DNA from: Streptomyces sp. 378
Lineage (GTDB): Bacteria > Actinomycetota > Actinomycetes > Streptomycetales > Streptomycetaceae
DNA length: 64,000 nucleotides
Reading direction: 5' to 3'
Assembly (NCBI RefSeq): GCF_030124145.1
Contig: NZ_JASKMS010000015.1
Span: forward strand, 124,001-188,000
The notes beneath the pieces were generated by a model. The model made no database searches and was not told the DNA's origin. It worked only from the letters and a program-made list of their open reading frames with translations. A program made the translations under genes and the position numbers. How positions within the stretch are numbered: position 1 is the stretch's first letter; every line of letters starts with the position of its first letter. Below are positions 52,417-62,400 of the stretch, one piece after another.

Positions 52417-52815
52417 ATCCTCCTGCGGCGCGCCCTTGCGCAGCCAGTAGATGGCGGACAGCGGCAAGAGCACGGGAATGAAGAGGTACCCCATCCCGAA
52501 GTCGGACCACACGGTCGCGTCCGGGAAGGCGGACGGATCGGCCAACGTCCAGGCCCCCACGGTCAGCACGCCCACCAGTTCCGCGACACAGCACACCAGC
52601 GCCGCTCGCCGGGCCGTCTCTCCACCCCGGACCAGCGAGTACGTGATGAACCCGTACACGACACCGGCCACCGCCGACAGCGAGTACGCCAGCGGCGCCC
52701 GGTCGAACTCCGTCGCGATCTGATACGCGGATCGCGACACCGCCCCCACGACCATCACGCCGTACAGCCACACCAGCAGCGTGCCCGGCCCGCTGGTCAG
52801 CCGCCGCCGACTCAC
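52408..52815 (-). CDS. Small integral membrane protein
   Basis: About 135 residues with four predicted membrane helices (LLVWLYGVMVVGAVS, LAYSLSAVAGVVYGFITYSLV, ALVCCVAELVGVLTVGAWTL, YLFIPVLLPLSAIYWL). Family not recognised with confidence. GTG 52815 follows GGGGAGG by 5 bases and the upstream gene's stop by 1 base; an ATG at 52836 with GGAGG is the other choice. It forms an operon with the 119-residue membrane protein. Confidence 0.8.
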   Translation of the reverse strand: MSRRRLTSGPGTLLVWLYGVMVVGAVSRSAYQIATEFDRAPLAYSLSAVAGVVYGFITYSLVRGGETARRAALVCCVAELVGVLTVGAWTLADPSAFPDATVWSDFGMGYLFIPVLLPLSAIYWLRKGAPQEDAA

Positions 52816-52816
52816 C

Positions 52817-53176
52817 TCAGCCTCCCCAGATGTCATAGAGACGCACCTCCAGCACCGCCAGCACCACGCCGCCGGCGGCCACCGTCACCGAACCCCACCG
52901 GGTCCGCTCGGCCAGCGACATGAACCCCGCCGCCGGGACGCACGCGAACGCCCCCAGCAGATACGCCACGAAGATCGTCGTGCCCTGCTCCGGCTTCTGG
53001 CCCCGCGCCAGCAGCACGATCCCCACCACCAACTGGATCAGCGACAGCAGCGTGACCACGGCCATCCCGATGAAGTGCCAGTCCTTCGTCGGCTGGTCAC
53101 GGTAGGCGGCCCAGCCGCACCAGGCGGCGAGCAGCAGCGCGGCGACGCCGGTCACCAGCGTCAGGGCATCAAGCAT
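52817..53176 (-). CDS. Small integral membrane protein
   Basis: 119 residues with four hydrophobic helices (ALTLVTGVAALLLAAWCGWAA, FIGMAVVTLLSLIQLVVGIVLLA, FVAYLLGAFACVPAAGFMSL, VTVAAGGVVLAVLEVRLYDI). The last helix ends in RLYDIWGG at the C-terminus. Function unknown. It is the upstream gene of a two-gene minus-strand unit and is divergent from the HAD phosphatase gene. Confidence 0.8.
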   Translation of the reverse strand: MLDALTLVTGVAALLLAAWCGWAAYRDQPTKDWHFIGMAVVTLLSLIQLVVGIVLLARGQKPEQGTTIFVAYLLGAFACVPAAGFMSLAERTRWGSVTVAAGGVVLAVLEVRLYDIWGG

Positions 53177-53245
53177 GCTGCGACCTTATTACGGCCGAAA
53201 AGGCCCGATGCTTCCGGCCCTGGCCTGCGCCGTAGGGTCGAGGGC

Positions 53246-53896
53246 ATGACGATCCACGCCCAGGCCCTGCTGTTCGACAACGACGGAACCCTCGTCTCCT
53301 CCCTCGCCTCGGTGGACCGCTGCTGGACGCGGTGGGCCCGGGAGTACGGGATCACGGCCGAGGAGTTCGCACGCGTCGAGCTGCACGGCCGGCCGGCCGC
53401 CGAGATAGCCGCCGACCTGCTGCCCGCCGAGGTGGTGCCGCAGGCCGTCGCGCGGATCGAGGACCTGGAGGTGGACGACGTGCCGAACGGCGGTGTGCAC
53501 CTGCTGCCGGGCACCCGCGACTTCCTCGACTCCCTGCCGGCCGACCGCTGGGCCGTCGTCACCTCCGCCACCCGGCGGCTCGCCGAGGCCCGCCTCGACG
53601 CCGTCGGCATCCTGCCCAAGACGCTCGTCGCCGCCGACGACATCACGCGCGGCAAGCCCGACCCCGAGCCCTACCTGCTCGCCGCCCGTGCGCTCGGCGT
53701 CGATCCGGCGCACTGCGTCGTCTTCGAGGACGCCCCCGCGGGCCTCACGGCCGGCCGCGCCGCCGGCATGACCACCGTGGCGTTGACCACAACCCACCAG
53801 GCCCGCGAACTCCACGCCGATCTGGTCGTCGAGAACCTGTCGGCCCTGTCCGTGCTGGTCACCGAGCAGGGCCTGGAGATCTCCCCACGCGGCTGA
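53246..53896 (+). CDS. HAD-superfamily sugar-phosphate-type phosphatase
   Basis: 216 residues of the beta-phosphoglucomutase/phosphatase-like HAD group: motif I LLFDNDGTL (D11, D13), motif II VVTSATRRLAEARL, motif III GKPDPEPYLLAARALG, motif IV VFEDAPAGLTAGRAAGM. A helical cap domain sits after motif I. In motif I the sequence is DND rather than the more common DxDG with D at both ends; both Asp residues are present. Likely a sugar- or polyol-phosphate phosphatase; the substrate is unknown. Confidence 0.9.
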   Translation: MTIHAQALLFDNDGTLVSSLASVDRCWTRWAREYGITAEEFARVELHGRPAAEIAADLLPAEVVPQAVARIEDLEVDDVPNGGVHLLPGTRDFLDSLPADRWAVVTSATRRLAEARLDAVGILPKTLVAADDITRGKPDPEPYLLAARALGVDPAHCVVFEDAPAGLTAGRAAGMTTVALTTTHQARELHADLVVENLSALSVLVTEQGLEISPRG

Positions 53897-53979
53897 GCAC
53901 GCAGCGGCTCCGTCCACCGCTGTCCGGCATGCGGACAGCGGAGGGCAGGTCAGGACCGTACGCATGTTTTACTGACGAC

Positions 53980-54066
53980 ATGACCACGACGAGCGACCGC
54001 ATCCCCGCGACCGAGGCGACCATGACGCCCGGTGCTCGTTGTATGTGTCGAATGTGCGCCTTCTAG
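53980..54066 (+). CDS. Cys/Met-rich leader peptide upstream of metN
   Basis: A 28-codon frame (or 14 codons from the internal ATG at 54022) ending MTPGARCMCRMCAF and TAG, with three Cys and several Met codons clustered before the stop. It lies ~200 bases before metN in the same orientation with no other gene between. This is the layout of ribosome-mediated attenuation by Cys- or Met-charged tRNA: when the amino acid is scarce, stalling at these codons would change the folding of the leader RNA. Cys-rich leader peptides are known before sulfur genes in actinobacteria; this assignment is inference. Confidence 0.6.
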   Translation: MTTTSDRIPATEATMTPGARCMCRMCAF

Positions 54067-54108
54067 AGGGCCCCCGCACCACCCCCTGAGCTCGCGCCCC
54101 GAAGCGAG

Positions 54109-54235
54109 ACGCGGCCCGTCCGCGCGCCCTGAGCGCCGCGTGACCCGAAGCCGCTCCGCGCACCTGTTCTCCCCGGTTCCACTCCCCAGCGAGAACCGTG
54201 TCGCGTCTGACCGAACGCACCTGTGCCCGGGCACA
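54109..54235 (+). promoter_or_regulatory. Structured metN leader RNA / attenuator candidates
   Basis: Between the leader peptide and metN are ACGCGGC (54109-54115) with GCCGCGT (54135-54141), CGGTTC (54174-54179) with GAACCG (54193-54198), and a perfect 14-base palindrome TGTGCCCGGGCACA (54222-54235). These could form alternative hairpins for attenuation or, for the palindrome, a protein operator. No SAM riboswitch core was recognised. Confidence 0.5.
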
Positions 54236-54270
54236 CCCACGCCCGCGCACTCGACAGTGACGGAATCCCA

Positions 54271-55305
54271 GTGATCACCACCTCGGGCCTGACCAAGGTC
54301 TACCGTGCACGCGGCCGTGAGGTCACCGCCCTGGACGGCGTCGACCTGCACGTCCGCGAAGGCGAGGTGTACGGCGTCATCGGCCAGTCCGGCGCCGGCA
54401 AGTCCTCGCTCATCCGCTGCGTCAACCTGCTGGAACGCCCCACCTCCGGCACCGTGACCGTCGCCGGGCAGGACCTCACCGCCCTGGCCGGCCGCGGCCC
54501 GCGCGCCGGAAGGGAACTGCGCCGGGCGCGCAGCCGCATCGGCATGGTCTTCCAGCACTTCAACCTGCTGTCCTCCCGGACCGTCCAGGACAACGTCGAG
54601 CTGCCGCTGGAGATCCTCGGGACGTCCGGGCAGGAACGTTCCCGCAAGGCGCTGGAGCTGCTCGACCTGGTAGGCCTCGCCGACAAGGCCAAGGTCTACC
54701 CCGCGCAGCTCTCCGGCGGCCAGAAGCAGCGCGTCGGCATCGCCCGCGCCCTCGCCGGCGACCCGAAGGTGCTGCTGTCCGACGAGGCCACCAGCGCCCT
54801 CGACCCGGAGACCACCCGCTCCATCCTGGCGCTGCTGCGCGACCTCAACCGGCAGCTCGGCCTGACCGTCCTGCTCATCACCCACGAGATGGACGTCGTG
54901 AAGTCGGTCTGCGACTCGGCCGCCCTGATGGAGAACGGGCGCATCGTCGAGTCCGGCACGGTCACCGAGCTCCTCGCGACCCCCGGTTCCGAGCTCGCCG
55001 CCGCGCTGTTCCCGCTGGGCGGCGAGGCCACCGGCGAGGACCGCACCGTCGTCGACGTCACCTTCCAGGGCGAGAGCGCCACCCAGCCCGTCATCTCGCA
55101 GCTCGCCCGCACCTACAACATCGACATATCGATCCTCGGCGCCGCCATCGACACCGTCGGCGGCCTCCAGGTCGGCCGGATGCGCATCGAACTGCCCGGC
55201 CGCTACGAGGACAACGTCGTGCCCATCGGCTTCCTGCGCGAACAGGGCCTCCAGATCGACGTCCTGGGCCGCGAGTCCGAACCGGTGAAGGAGAGTGCCA
55301 AGTGA
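54271..55305 (+). CDS. metN: Methionine ABC transporter ATP-binding protein
   Basis: 344 residues. Walker A GQSGAGKSS (38-46), signature LSGGQKQRV (147-155), Walker B KVLLSDEATS (166-175) and the switch His in LLITHEMD are all present. After residue ~260 the C-terminal NIL (ACT-like) domain (DVTFQGESATQPVISQL and following) binds methionine and inhibits transport when the cell has enough. The GTG at 54271 is chosen as the first codon of the conserved region; its ribosome binding site is weak, in keeping with control by the leader. metI overlaps by 4 bases. Confidence 0.95.
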   Translation: MITTSGLTKVYRARGREVTALDGVDLHVREGEVYGVIGQSGAGKSSLIRCVNLLERPTSGTVTVAGQDLTALAGRGPRAGRELRRARSRIGMVFQHFNLLSSRTVQDNVELPLEILGTSGQERSRKALELLDLVGLADKAKVYPAQLSGGQKQRVGIARALAGDPKVLLSDEATSALDPETTRSILALLRDLNRQLGLTVLLITHEMDVVKSVCDSAALMENGRIVESGTVTELLATPGSELAAALFPLGGEATGEDRTVVDVTFQGESATQPVISQLARTYNIDISILGAAIDTVGGLQVGRMRIELPGRYEDNVVPIGFLREQGLQIDVLGRESEPVKESAK

Positions 55306-56009
55306 CCTGGTCCGAGATGCGGCCCCTGCTGGAGCAGGCGTGTGGGGACACGCTCTACATGGTCGGCTGGTCCACGCTCATCGCCGTCGTCGGCGGACTG
55401 CCGCTCGGCATCCTGCTGGTCCTGACCGACCGAGGCGGCCTGCTGCAGAACCTCGCCGCCAACAAGGTCATCGGGCAGGTCGTGAACATCGCCCGCTCCC
55501 TGCCGTTCATCATCCTGATGGTCGCGCTGATGGGCTTCACCCGCTCGATCACGGGGACGACCATCGGCGTCGAGGCCGCCATCGTGCCGCTCGCCGTCGG
55601 TGCCATCCCGTTCTTCGCGCGCCTGGTCGAGACGGCCGTCCGCGAAGTGGACCACGGGCTCGTCGAGGCCGCGCAGTCCATGGGCGGCAACACCTGGACC
55701 GTCGTCCGCAAGGTCCTCGTCCCCGAGTCGCTGCCGTCGCTGATCTCCAGCACCACCACCACGATCGTCGCCCTCATCGGCTACTCGGCCATGGCGGGCA
55801 CCGTCGGCGCCGGAGGCCTCGGCGACATCGCCATCCGCTACGGCTACCAGCGCTTCGAAACGCAGCTGATGTGGATCACCGTCGCGATCCTCGCCGTCGT
55901 CATCTCGGTCATCCAGTTCGCCGGCGACTACGCGGCCCGCTCCCTGCACCGCCGCGGCGCCCACTCGGGCCCCGCCCCCAAACTGCGGCTACTCAAAGCC
56001 GCCTCGTGA
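55302..56009 (+). CDS. metI: Methionine ABC transporter permease
   Basis: 235 residues with five membrane helices and the permease EAA-type loop (EAAQSMGGNTWTVVRKVLVPESLPSLI) that touches the ATPase. It forms the membrane channel of the MetNI complex and moves methionine (D- or L-) handed over by MetQ. The GTG start overlaps the metN stop (GTGA). Confidence 0.95.
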   Translation: MTWSEMRPLLEQACGDTLYMVGWSTLIAVVGGLPLGILLVLTDRGGLLQNLAANKVIGQVVNIARSLPFIILMVALMGFTRSITGTTIGVEAAIVPLAVGAIPFFARLVETAVREVDHGLVEAAQSMGGNTWTVVRKVLVPESLPSLISSTTTTIVALIGYSAMAGTVGAGGLGDIAIRYGYQRFETQLMWITVAILAVVISVIQFAGDYAARSLHRRGAHSGPAPKLRLLKAAS

Positions 56010-56071
56010 ACCCCCCGTTCACCCACAACGGGGTCGTACCACCCGCAAGGCCATAAGGAAAGGCACTTTTC

Positions 56072-56896
56072 GTGCGTAACACCGCCAAGATCACCACCGC
56101 TGTCCTCGCCGCCGGAGCCCTCACCCTCGGGCTCAGCGCCTGCGGCACGGGCAAGGACGCTTCCGACACCTCCGGCCCGCTCGTCGTCGCCGCCAGCTCC
56201 GTCCCGCACGCCGAGATCCTCACCTTCGTCAAGGACAACCTGGCGAAGAAGGAGGGCCTCGACATGCAGATCAAGGAGTTCACCGACTACGTCACGCCGA
56301 ACACGGCGACGCAGGACGGCTCCGTCGGCGCCAACTACTTCCAGAACAAGCCCTACCTCGACGACTTCAACAAGAAGAACGGCACCGACATCGTGCCCGT
56401 CGTCACGGTCCACCTGGAGCCGCTCGGCCTCTACTCTCACAAGGTCGAGAAGGCCGACGACCTGAAGAGCGGTGCGACCGTCGCCATCCCGAACGACACG
56501 GTCAACGAGGCCCGCGCCCTCAAGCTCCTCGCCGCCGACGGGCTCATCGCCCTCAAGGCCGGCGTCGGCAACGAGGCGACCCCCTCCGACATCACCGAGA
56601 ACCCCAAGAACCTGAAGTTCAAGGAACTGGAGGCGGCCCAGACGCCGCGCTCCCTCGACGACGTGGACGCCGCCGTGATCAACGGCAACTACGCCATCGA
56701 GTCCGACCTCAAGCCGTCCGAGGACGCCCTCGTCCTGGAGTCCCCGAAGAACAACCCCTACGGCAACTTCCTCGCCGTGAAGAAGGGCAACGAGGACGAC
56801 CCGCGCGTGAAGAAGCTCGCCAAGCTCCTCACCTCGCCCGAGGTGAAGAAGTTCATCCAGGACGAGTACGCCGGCTCCGTGCTCGCCTCCTTCTGA
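56072..56896 (+). CDS. metQ: Methionine-binding lipoprotein
   Basis: 274 residues. The signal peptide ends in the lipobox LSAC (C24), so the mature protein is lipid-anchored outside the membrane. The NlpA/MetQ fold is recognisable: ASSVPHAEILTFVKDNLAKKEGLDMQIKEFTDYV, then PNTATQDGSVGANYFQNKPYLDDFN and VDAAVINGNYAIESDL. It delivers methionine to MetI. The GTG start has an AAGGAAAGG stretch upstream. It lies 62 bases after metI in the same operon. Confidence 0.94.
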   Translation: MRNTAKITTAVLAAGALTLGLSACGTGKDASDTSGPLVVAASSVPHAEILTFVKDNLAKKEGLDMQIKEFTDYVTPNTATQDGSVGANYFQNKPYLDDFNKKNGTDIVPVVTVHLEPLGLYSHKVEKADDLKSGATVAIPNDTVNEARALKLLAADGLIALKAGVGNEATPSDITENPKNLKFKELEAAQTPRSLDDVDAAVINGNYAIESDLKPSEDALVLESPKNNPYGNFLAVKKGNEDDPRVKKLAKLLTSPEVKKFIQDEYAGSVLASF

Positions 56897-56923
56897 GCCC
56901 ACGTCCGGCACCCGCGCACCCGG

Positions 56924-56952
56924 GGTCCTCCCTCATCCGGTGGGGGAGGGCC
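56924..56952 (+). terminator. Hairpin after metQ
   Basis: GGTCCTCCC and GGGAGGGCC pair over 9 bases (one G-U) around an 11-base loop, about 30 bases after the metQ stop. Probable terminator of metNIQ. Confidence 0.6.
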
Positions 56953-57036
56953 CCATGATGCGGATGAGTGCTTTCATGCTGCATGCTGGGCAGTTCAGCA
57001 TGCCCTGAAGGTTCACCGAAGGTTACGGAGCGGCGG

Positions 57037-57669
57037 ATGACGAGCACCTTCCCCAACATCTCCATCAGCACGGAGCGGTTGGTGCTGCGTCCCCTCGACG
57101 AAGACGACGTCGTCGCCCTGGCCGCGATGATGAACGACGAACAGGTGGCGGCCTGGACCTCCGTCCCCCAGCCGTTCACCGAAAGCGGCGCCCGCACCTG
57201 GATCACCGAGTACGCCCCCGCGCAGCGCACCGAGGGACACGGAATCGACTTCGCCGTCACCGAGTTCCTCACCCAGCGCCTGGTGGGCGTCATCCAGCTC
57301 GGCAAGACCAACTGGCACGTACGCTCCACCGAACTGTCGTACATCATCGCCCCCTGGGCCCGCGGTGAGGGCTACGCCTCCGAGGCCGCCCTGGCCACCG
57401 CCCAATGGCTCCTGGGGGACCAGAAGTTCGAGCGCATCGAACTGCGCACGGCGGCCGACAACACCGCCTCCCAGCAGGTCGCCCAGAAGATCGGCTGTAT
57501 CAGCGAGGGCGTGCTGCGCAACGCCTGTATAGCCCGGGCCCGTGCCGAGGACGGCACCTGGACCGACGTACGCACCGACTTCATCGTCTGGAGCCTGCTC
57601 CCCGAGGACCTGGAAGGCGTGGGCGACCAGCTCCGCGACGGCTTCACCTCCTTCGGCGACTGGAACTAG
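57037..57669 (+). CDS. GNAT-family acetyltransferase (RimJ/RimL-like)
   Basis: 210 residues. Typical RimJ/RimL pattern: ISTERLVLRPLDEDDVVAL at the start, VGVIQLGKTNWHVRSTELSYIIAPWARGEGYASEA with the acetyl-CoA motif, then FERIELRTAADNTASQQVAQKIGCISEGVLRN. Such enzymes acetylate N-terminal amines or small molecules. The ATG at 57037 has GGAG 6 bases upstream. It follows metQ after 140 bases and the terminator, so it is separate. Confidence 0.92.
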   Translation: MTSTFPNISISTERLVLRPLDEDDVVALAAMMNDEQVAAWTSVPQPFTESGARTWITEYAPAQRTEGHGIDFAVTEFLTQRLVGVIQLGKTNWHVRSTELSYIIAPWARGEGYASEAALATAQWLLGDQKFERIELRTAADNTASQQVAQKIGCISEGVLRNACIARARAEDGTWTDVRTDFIVWSLLPEDLEGVGDQLRDGFTSFGDWN

Positions 57670-57815
57670 GCCGGAACCACCCGCAGGACGGCGGTGACGA
57701 CCACACCGGCGCTCCCTCCGACACCTCCACCGGGTACCCTCACGGAGCCCGCTCACGGGCCGCTTCCCCCGACGTTACGCAGACGACCTGCGCAAACCCC
57801 TGGAGACTGACGACG

Positions 57816-59036
57816 ATGGCCGACCGGGTCACGGTGATCGGATGGGACGGTTCGCCGCTGACCGCCGCGGCGAGCGCCGCCCTGGGTGCCGCCACGCTCG
57901 TGGCCGGTGCCCCCCACCACCTGGCGCTCCCCGAGGTTCCCGTCGGCGCCGAGCGCATCCGCCTCGGCAGTGTCGCCCTCGCCGCCCGCCGCATCGCCGG
58001 CCACCGCGGCACGGCCGTCGTGCTCGCCGACGGCGACCCCGGCTTCTTCGGCGTGGTACGCACCCTGCGCGCCCCGGAGTTCGGCCTCGAAGTGGAGGTC
58101 GTGCCCGCCGTCTCCTCCGTCGCCGCCGCCTTCGCCCGCGCGGGCATGCCCTGGGACGACGCACAGGTGGTCGTCGCACACCCCCGCACGCTGCGCCGCG
58201 CGGTGAACGCATGCCGCGCCCACACCAAGGTGGCAGTCCTCACCTCACCCGGCGCCGGCCCGGCCGAACTCGGCCTGCTTCTCGAAGGAGTCCACCGCTC
58301 CTTCGTCGTCTGCGAGGAACTGGGCACCGCGCGCGAACGCGTCTCCGTCGTCACCTCCGACAAGGCCGCCGACCACACCTGGCGCGACCCCAACGTCGTC
58401 ATCGTCCTCGGCGGCCCGGCCCGGCCCGGCACCGCGGGGGAGGCCGGCGGCTGGATCTCCGGCCGCGACCCGTCCGCCGGACCGCGCGGCTGGACCCTGC
58501 CCGCCGACGCCCACGGCGCCGACCTCGGTGAGGGCGAGACCCAGCTGCTGCGCGCCTCCCAACTCGCCCACCTGGGGCCCCGCCTCGGCGACCTGGTGTG
58601 GGACATCGGCTGCGGCAGCGGCGCCTTCGCCATCGAGGCGGCCCGCGCCGGCGCCGCAGTCCTCGCCGTCGACGGCGACCGGGACGCCTGCGCCCGCACC
58701 GACGCCGCGGCCCGCCGTCTCGGCGTGCAGCTCCAGATCGTGCACGGCACCGCCCCGCACATCCTGGAGAACCTCCCCGAACCGGACGTCGTCCGCGTCG
58801 GCGGCGGGGGAGCGGCCGTCGTCTCGGCGGTCGCCGACCGCCGCCCGCAGCGCATCGTCACACACGCCGCCACCCGCGACGCCGCCGAACTCATCGGCCG
58901 CGACCTGACCGAGCACGGCTACGGCGTCGAGTGCGCCCTGCTGCAGTCCGTCGAACTCGACACCCGGGCCTGGACGGAGAAGGAACGGAGCGTCGCGTTC
59001 CTGCTCAGCGGCGTGCTCCCGCGGCGCGGCGCCTGA
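57816..59036 (+). CDS. cobL: Precorrin-6Y C5,15-methyltransferase, CbiE-CbiT fusion
   Basis: 406 residues in two parts. The N-terminal CbiE-like tetrapyrrole methylase (~1-210) has VTVIGWDGSPLT, VVLADGDPGFFGVVRTL and VVPAVSSVAAAFARAGMPWDDA. The C-terminal CbiT-like SAM methyltransferase (~240-400) has LVWDIGCGSGAFAIEAARAGA near 260. Together they methylate C5 and C15 of precorrin-6B and remove the C12 acetate carboxyl. The CbiE half is compact and lacks the usual long lead. This places corrin-ring synthesis next to the BluB-CobT gene. The ATG start has GGAGACTGACG upstream. No cobalamin riboswitch was recognised nearby. Confidence 0.92.
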   Translation: MADRVTVIGWDGSPLTAAASAALGAATLVAGAPHHLALPEVPVGAERIRLGSVALAARRIAGHRGTAVVLADGDPGFFGVVRTLRAPEFGLEVEVVPAVSSVAAAFARAGMPWDDAQVVVAHPRTLRRAVNACRAHTKVAVLTSPGAGPAELGLLLEGVHRSFVVCEELGTARERVSVVTSDKAADHTWRDPNVVIVLGGPARPGTAGEAGGWISGRDPSAGPRGWTLPADAHGADLGEGETQLLRASQLAHLGPRLGDLVWDIGCGSGAFAIEAARAGAAVLAVDGDRDACARTDAAARRLGVQLQIVHGTAPHILENLPEPDVVRVGGGGAAVVSAVADRRPQRIVTHAATRDAAELIGRDLTEHGYGVECALLQSVELDTRAWTEKERSVAFLLSGVLPRRGA

Positions 59037-59403
59037 CCCGGCCGACGTCCCCGTGATCGGGTTGTCGTACCGCGCGCGGTAGGCTGGCCGATCGCTGCAC
59101 CGCACATGGACGCCCGGCGCTTCGTCGGTCAATGTCCGGAAAACCCGCCCGTTTTGGGGGGTGTGTGGTACGGCAGAACCGGGGGACGCGCAACGTGGCG
59201 CAGTCCACAGCGGAACCGTCGCGGATCAAGCTGCCGTGGGGGTGGTTCGACCGCGACAATGCCACTGAAGGGCTTTGTCGCCTTTTCCGGACGGACCGTT
59301 CGTGCCGCTGGGGACGCACGCTCGTTCTTCACTGCGGGGCGGTCGGTGCGCCGTTCCGGGCGAGCTGGTCGTAGGAGCACTAACCGATGGGCGAGGGGTA
59401 CGC
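59037..59403. other. Intergenic region before the BluB-CobT gene
   Basis: 367 bases with no supported gene. It should contain the promoter of the downstream gene. I looked for a B12-box riboswitch and did not find one. GAGGGG just ahead of 59404 is the ribosome binding site. The in-frame open reading upstream of 59404 reads like unconserved leader. Confidence 0.45.
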
Positions 59404-62400
59404 ATGACCGACACCGGCCAGGTCCCGGGCGAGGGACTGCCGGAGAGCGCAGGCATGGTGGAGCAGCCGGGCGCCCCCGCGCACGGTGCGTACACCTACC
59501 TCTCCGAAAACACCGTCGAGGACGAAGACCTGCTTCTCCTGCCGGGCGCCCAGGGCGCCTGGGGCAACGAGGTCCCTCCGCCCGCCCCGGAGCCGGTCCT
59601 CGAGACCGTGCACCAGCCGGGCCCGCACGAGATCTCCGGCCGCGACAGCGGATCGGTCGACCTCGGAGGCGTCCGCCTGCCCGACCCGCCGCCGATCCCG
59701 CCCATCACCCCGCGTCGGCCGCTGCACCTCGGCCCCCCGCTGCCCGACAGCTCCACCAGCCCGGTCCGCTCCCTCGCCGACCGCGGCCCCGCTGACGCGC
59801 CCGTACGACAGCCGGCGCCCTCCCCGGCGGGCCCCGAGTACCTCGACGGTCCCCGCGCCCCCGAGACACCCTCGGCTCCCGCCGCGCCCTGGAGCGCGCA
59901 GGTCACGCACCCGGCCCAGGTGAGCGCCGGGGCGGCGCCTGCGGAAACGGTTGTTCCGGCGACGGAACCGATGGGCACCGCCCAGGCGGTCGCGACCCCC
60001 GCGACGATGCTCATGGAGGGCATGAGCGTCGGGGAAGACCCGGTCGGCGCGGGCGCCGACCCGGCAGAGCACCGGACGGCCACCGCCGAGGACGGTCAGG
60101 CCGCCCCCGCGGCGGTCGCGGGCGACCCGGTGGGGATGGGTGTGGGAGCGTCGGAGGGGCCGGCCGCCGCGTCCGAAACCGGACACCTCCCTGCGGCCGA
60201 ACCCGCCGTCGCGGGTGACCCCGCCGGTGCGAGTACCGGTCCGGACGCGGACCGGACGGCCGCCGCCGCCGAGCACGTCGTGGCCGCTCAGGCACAGGAC
60301 CCCACCGGCACGGGTGCCCTCCCGGCGGAGGCCGCCCCCGAAACCGCCCGGGCGGCCGGGGCCGAACACGCCGTTCCCCAGCAGGGCGTGGTCGTCGAGG
60401 GTGACGCCGCCGGTGTCACGGTTGGTGCGGACGCCGTCCAGGTGGCCGAGGCCGGAGCCGTAGCGGCTCCGGGAGCCGAGATGCCGCCGGCTGCGGAGTC
60501 GGCGCCGGTGGCGGAGGACGCCTCCGAGGGCGCCGGGAATTCAGGGCCGGAGGCGGCAGGCGAACAGGCCTCCTCGGCCGGGCAGGTGGCCGCGGTCGAA
60601 CAGCTTGAGCCGGTCGGGCCTGTGGCCGTAGGCGAACAGGCTCAGTCGGCCGGGCCTGTCGCCGCAGCCGAACAGGCCACGTCGGCCGCCGCCGAGCAGG
60701 CCGAGGCCCCGGCTCCCGCCCCGGAGGCCGGCCGGGTTCCCGAAGCGGTCCCGTTCCCGGAGGCCTCCTCCGGTCCGGAGCATGCCGTCGGGAATCCGTC
60801 CGAGGCCGCCGGTGCGCAGGCCACCGCCCCGGTACCGGACGGAGTGGCATCTGACGCCGTCGCTCACCCGCCGGTGGCGGCCCCCGAGGCCGTTGCGCAG
60901 ACGCCGGCAGCGGACGCTGCCCCCGAGGCTGCCGGGCCGGTTCCTGACGCTACCGCTCCCGTGGCCGCTGCACCGGTTCCGGACGCCACCGCCGAGGCTG
61001 CCGCACCGGTTCCGACGGCGACCGCCGCCGAGGCGGCTGCACCCACCCCGGACGCCACCGCCTCCGTCGCCCCTGAGGTTGCCGCCCCGGTCCCGGAAGC
61101 CACCGCCGTCGCCGCACCGGGCCCGGACGCCGCCCCTGACGCTGCCGCACAGGTTCCGCAAGCCGCCGCCCCGGAGGCGCAGGCTCCCGTACCCGCCCCG
61201 GGTGTGACCGCTCCCGAGGCGGGCGCACCTATCCGTCACGCCACCGCCTCCGTCGCCCCCGAGGCTGCCGCACCCGGGCAGGCACTCCCCGCCGAAGAGC
61301 CCGCTCCTCAGACTCCGGCGGCATCCGACGGCGTGTCGAGTGCACGGCAGTCGGAGGTGACGGCCCCTCAGCCCCCTGCTCCCGGCGTCGAAGCACCCGG
61401 CCAGGTCGCCGCGGCCCCGGCCTCTGCGCCGGAGTCGGACGGCGGGGAAGCGGCCGCTCCCTCCGCCGAGGCAGCCCCCCCGGCTCCCGCCCCGACCCCG
61501 GTCGCCGACACCGTCCTGCCCGCCGACGCACCCGCTCCCGCCGCGCCCGAGACCGCGCAGGAGACCGCCTCGCAAGCCCACGCCCCGGCTCAGCCCCCCG
61601 CGGCGACGGCCCCTGACGAGGCCCTGGCCCCCGGCGAGCCCCCGGTCCCGGGCGATGCCCCGGCCCCCCTACCGCCTCAGGCACCGGAGGCCCCGGTGAC
61701 CGATCCCGCCGCCGACGCAGCGGTCCCGGCTGACGCCCCCGAGGCGATCGCGGCCGCCCCCGCCGCCGGACCCGTGGCGCCCGACCCGGCCCCCGGCACC
61801 CCGGCACCCGCCGAGGACGTCACCGTCGTACTCCCGGCCCCCGCCGCCGCCCCGGTCGCGGACGAGTCGGCCGGGCAGCCCGTGCAAGGCCCGCAGCAGT
61901 CCCTGCCGACGCCGCCCGAGACGCTGGAGCCCCCCGCACCCATGACCACCGTCCCGGCACCCCGCGACGCGGACGCCGAACTCGCACAGAACGCCGACGA
62001 CCTGGACACCCGGGCCGCCGAACAGGAAGACCTGGCCGACCAGGAACGCCGAGAAGAGAGCGCGGCCGCAGTGGCAGAAGCCCGACAGTCCACCGGCCCC
62101 CCCGCCCCCGGCTACGACCCCGCCGAGCGCGAGGCCGTCCTGAAGGTCATGCGCGAACGCCGCGACATCCGCAACGGCTTCCGCAGCGACCCGATCCCGC
62201 ACGAGGTGCTTCTGCGAGTCCTGGAGGCCGCCCACCACGCGCCCTCCGTGGGCCACTCGCAGCCGTGGGACTTCGTCGTCATCCGCTCCGCCGACACCCG
62301 GCGGGCGATGCACGAACTGGCCATGCGCCAGCGTGACGCCTACGCGAAGTCCCTTCCCAAGGGCCGGGCGAAGCAGTTCAAGGAACTGAAGATCGAGGCC

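Noticed and set aside
54067..54270. SAM riboswitch before metN
   Set aside because: No recognisable SAM-I or SAM-II core; a leader peptide explains the region better.
59037..59403. Cobalamin riboswitch before the BluB-CobT gene
   Set aside because: No B12-box or matching surrounding stems were found by eye.
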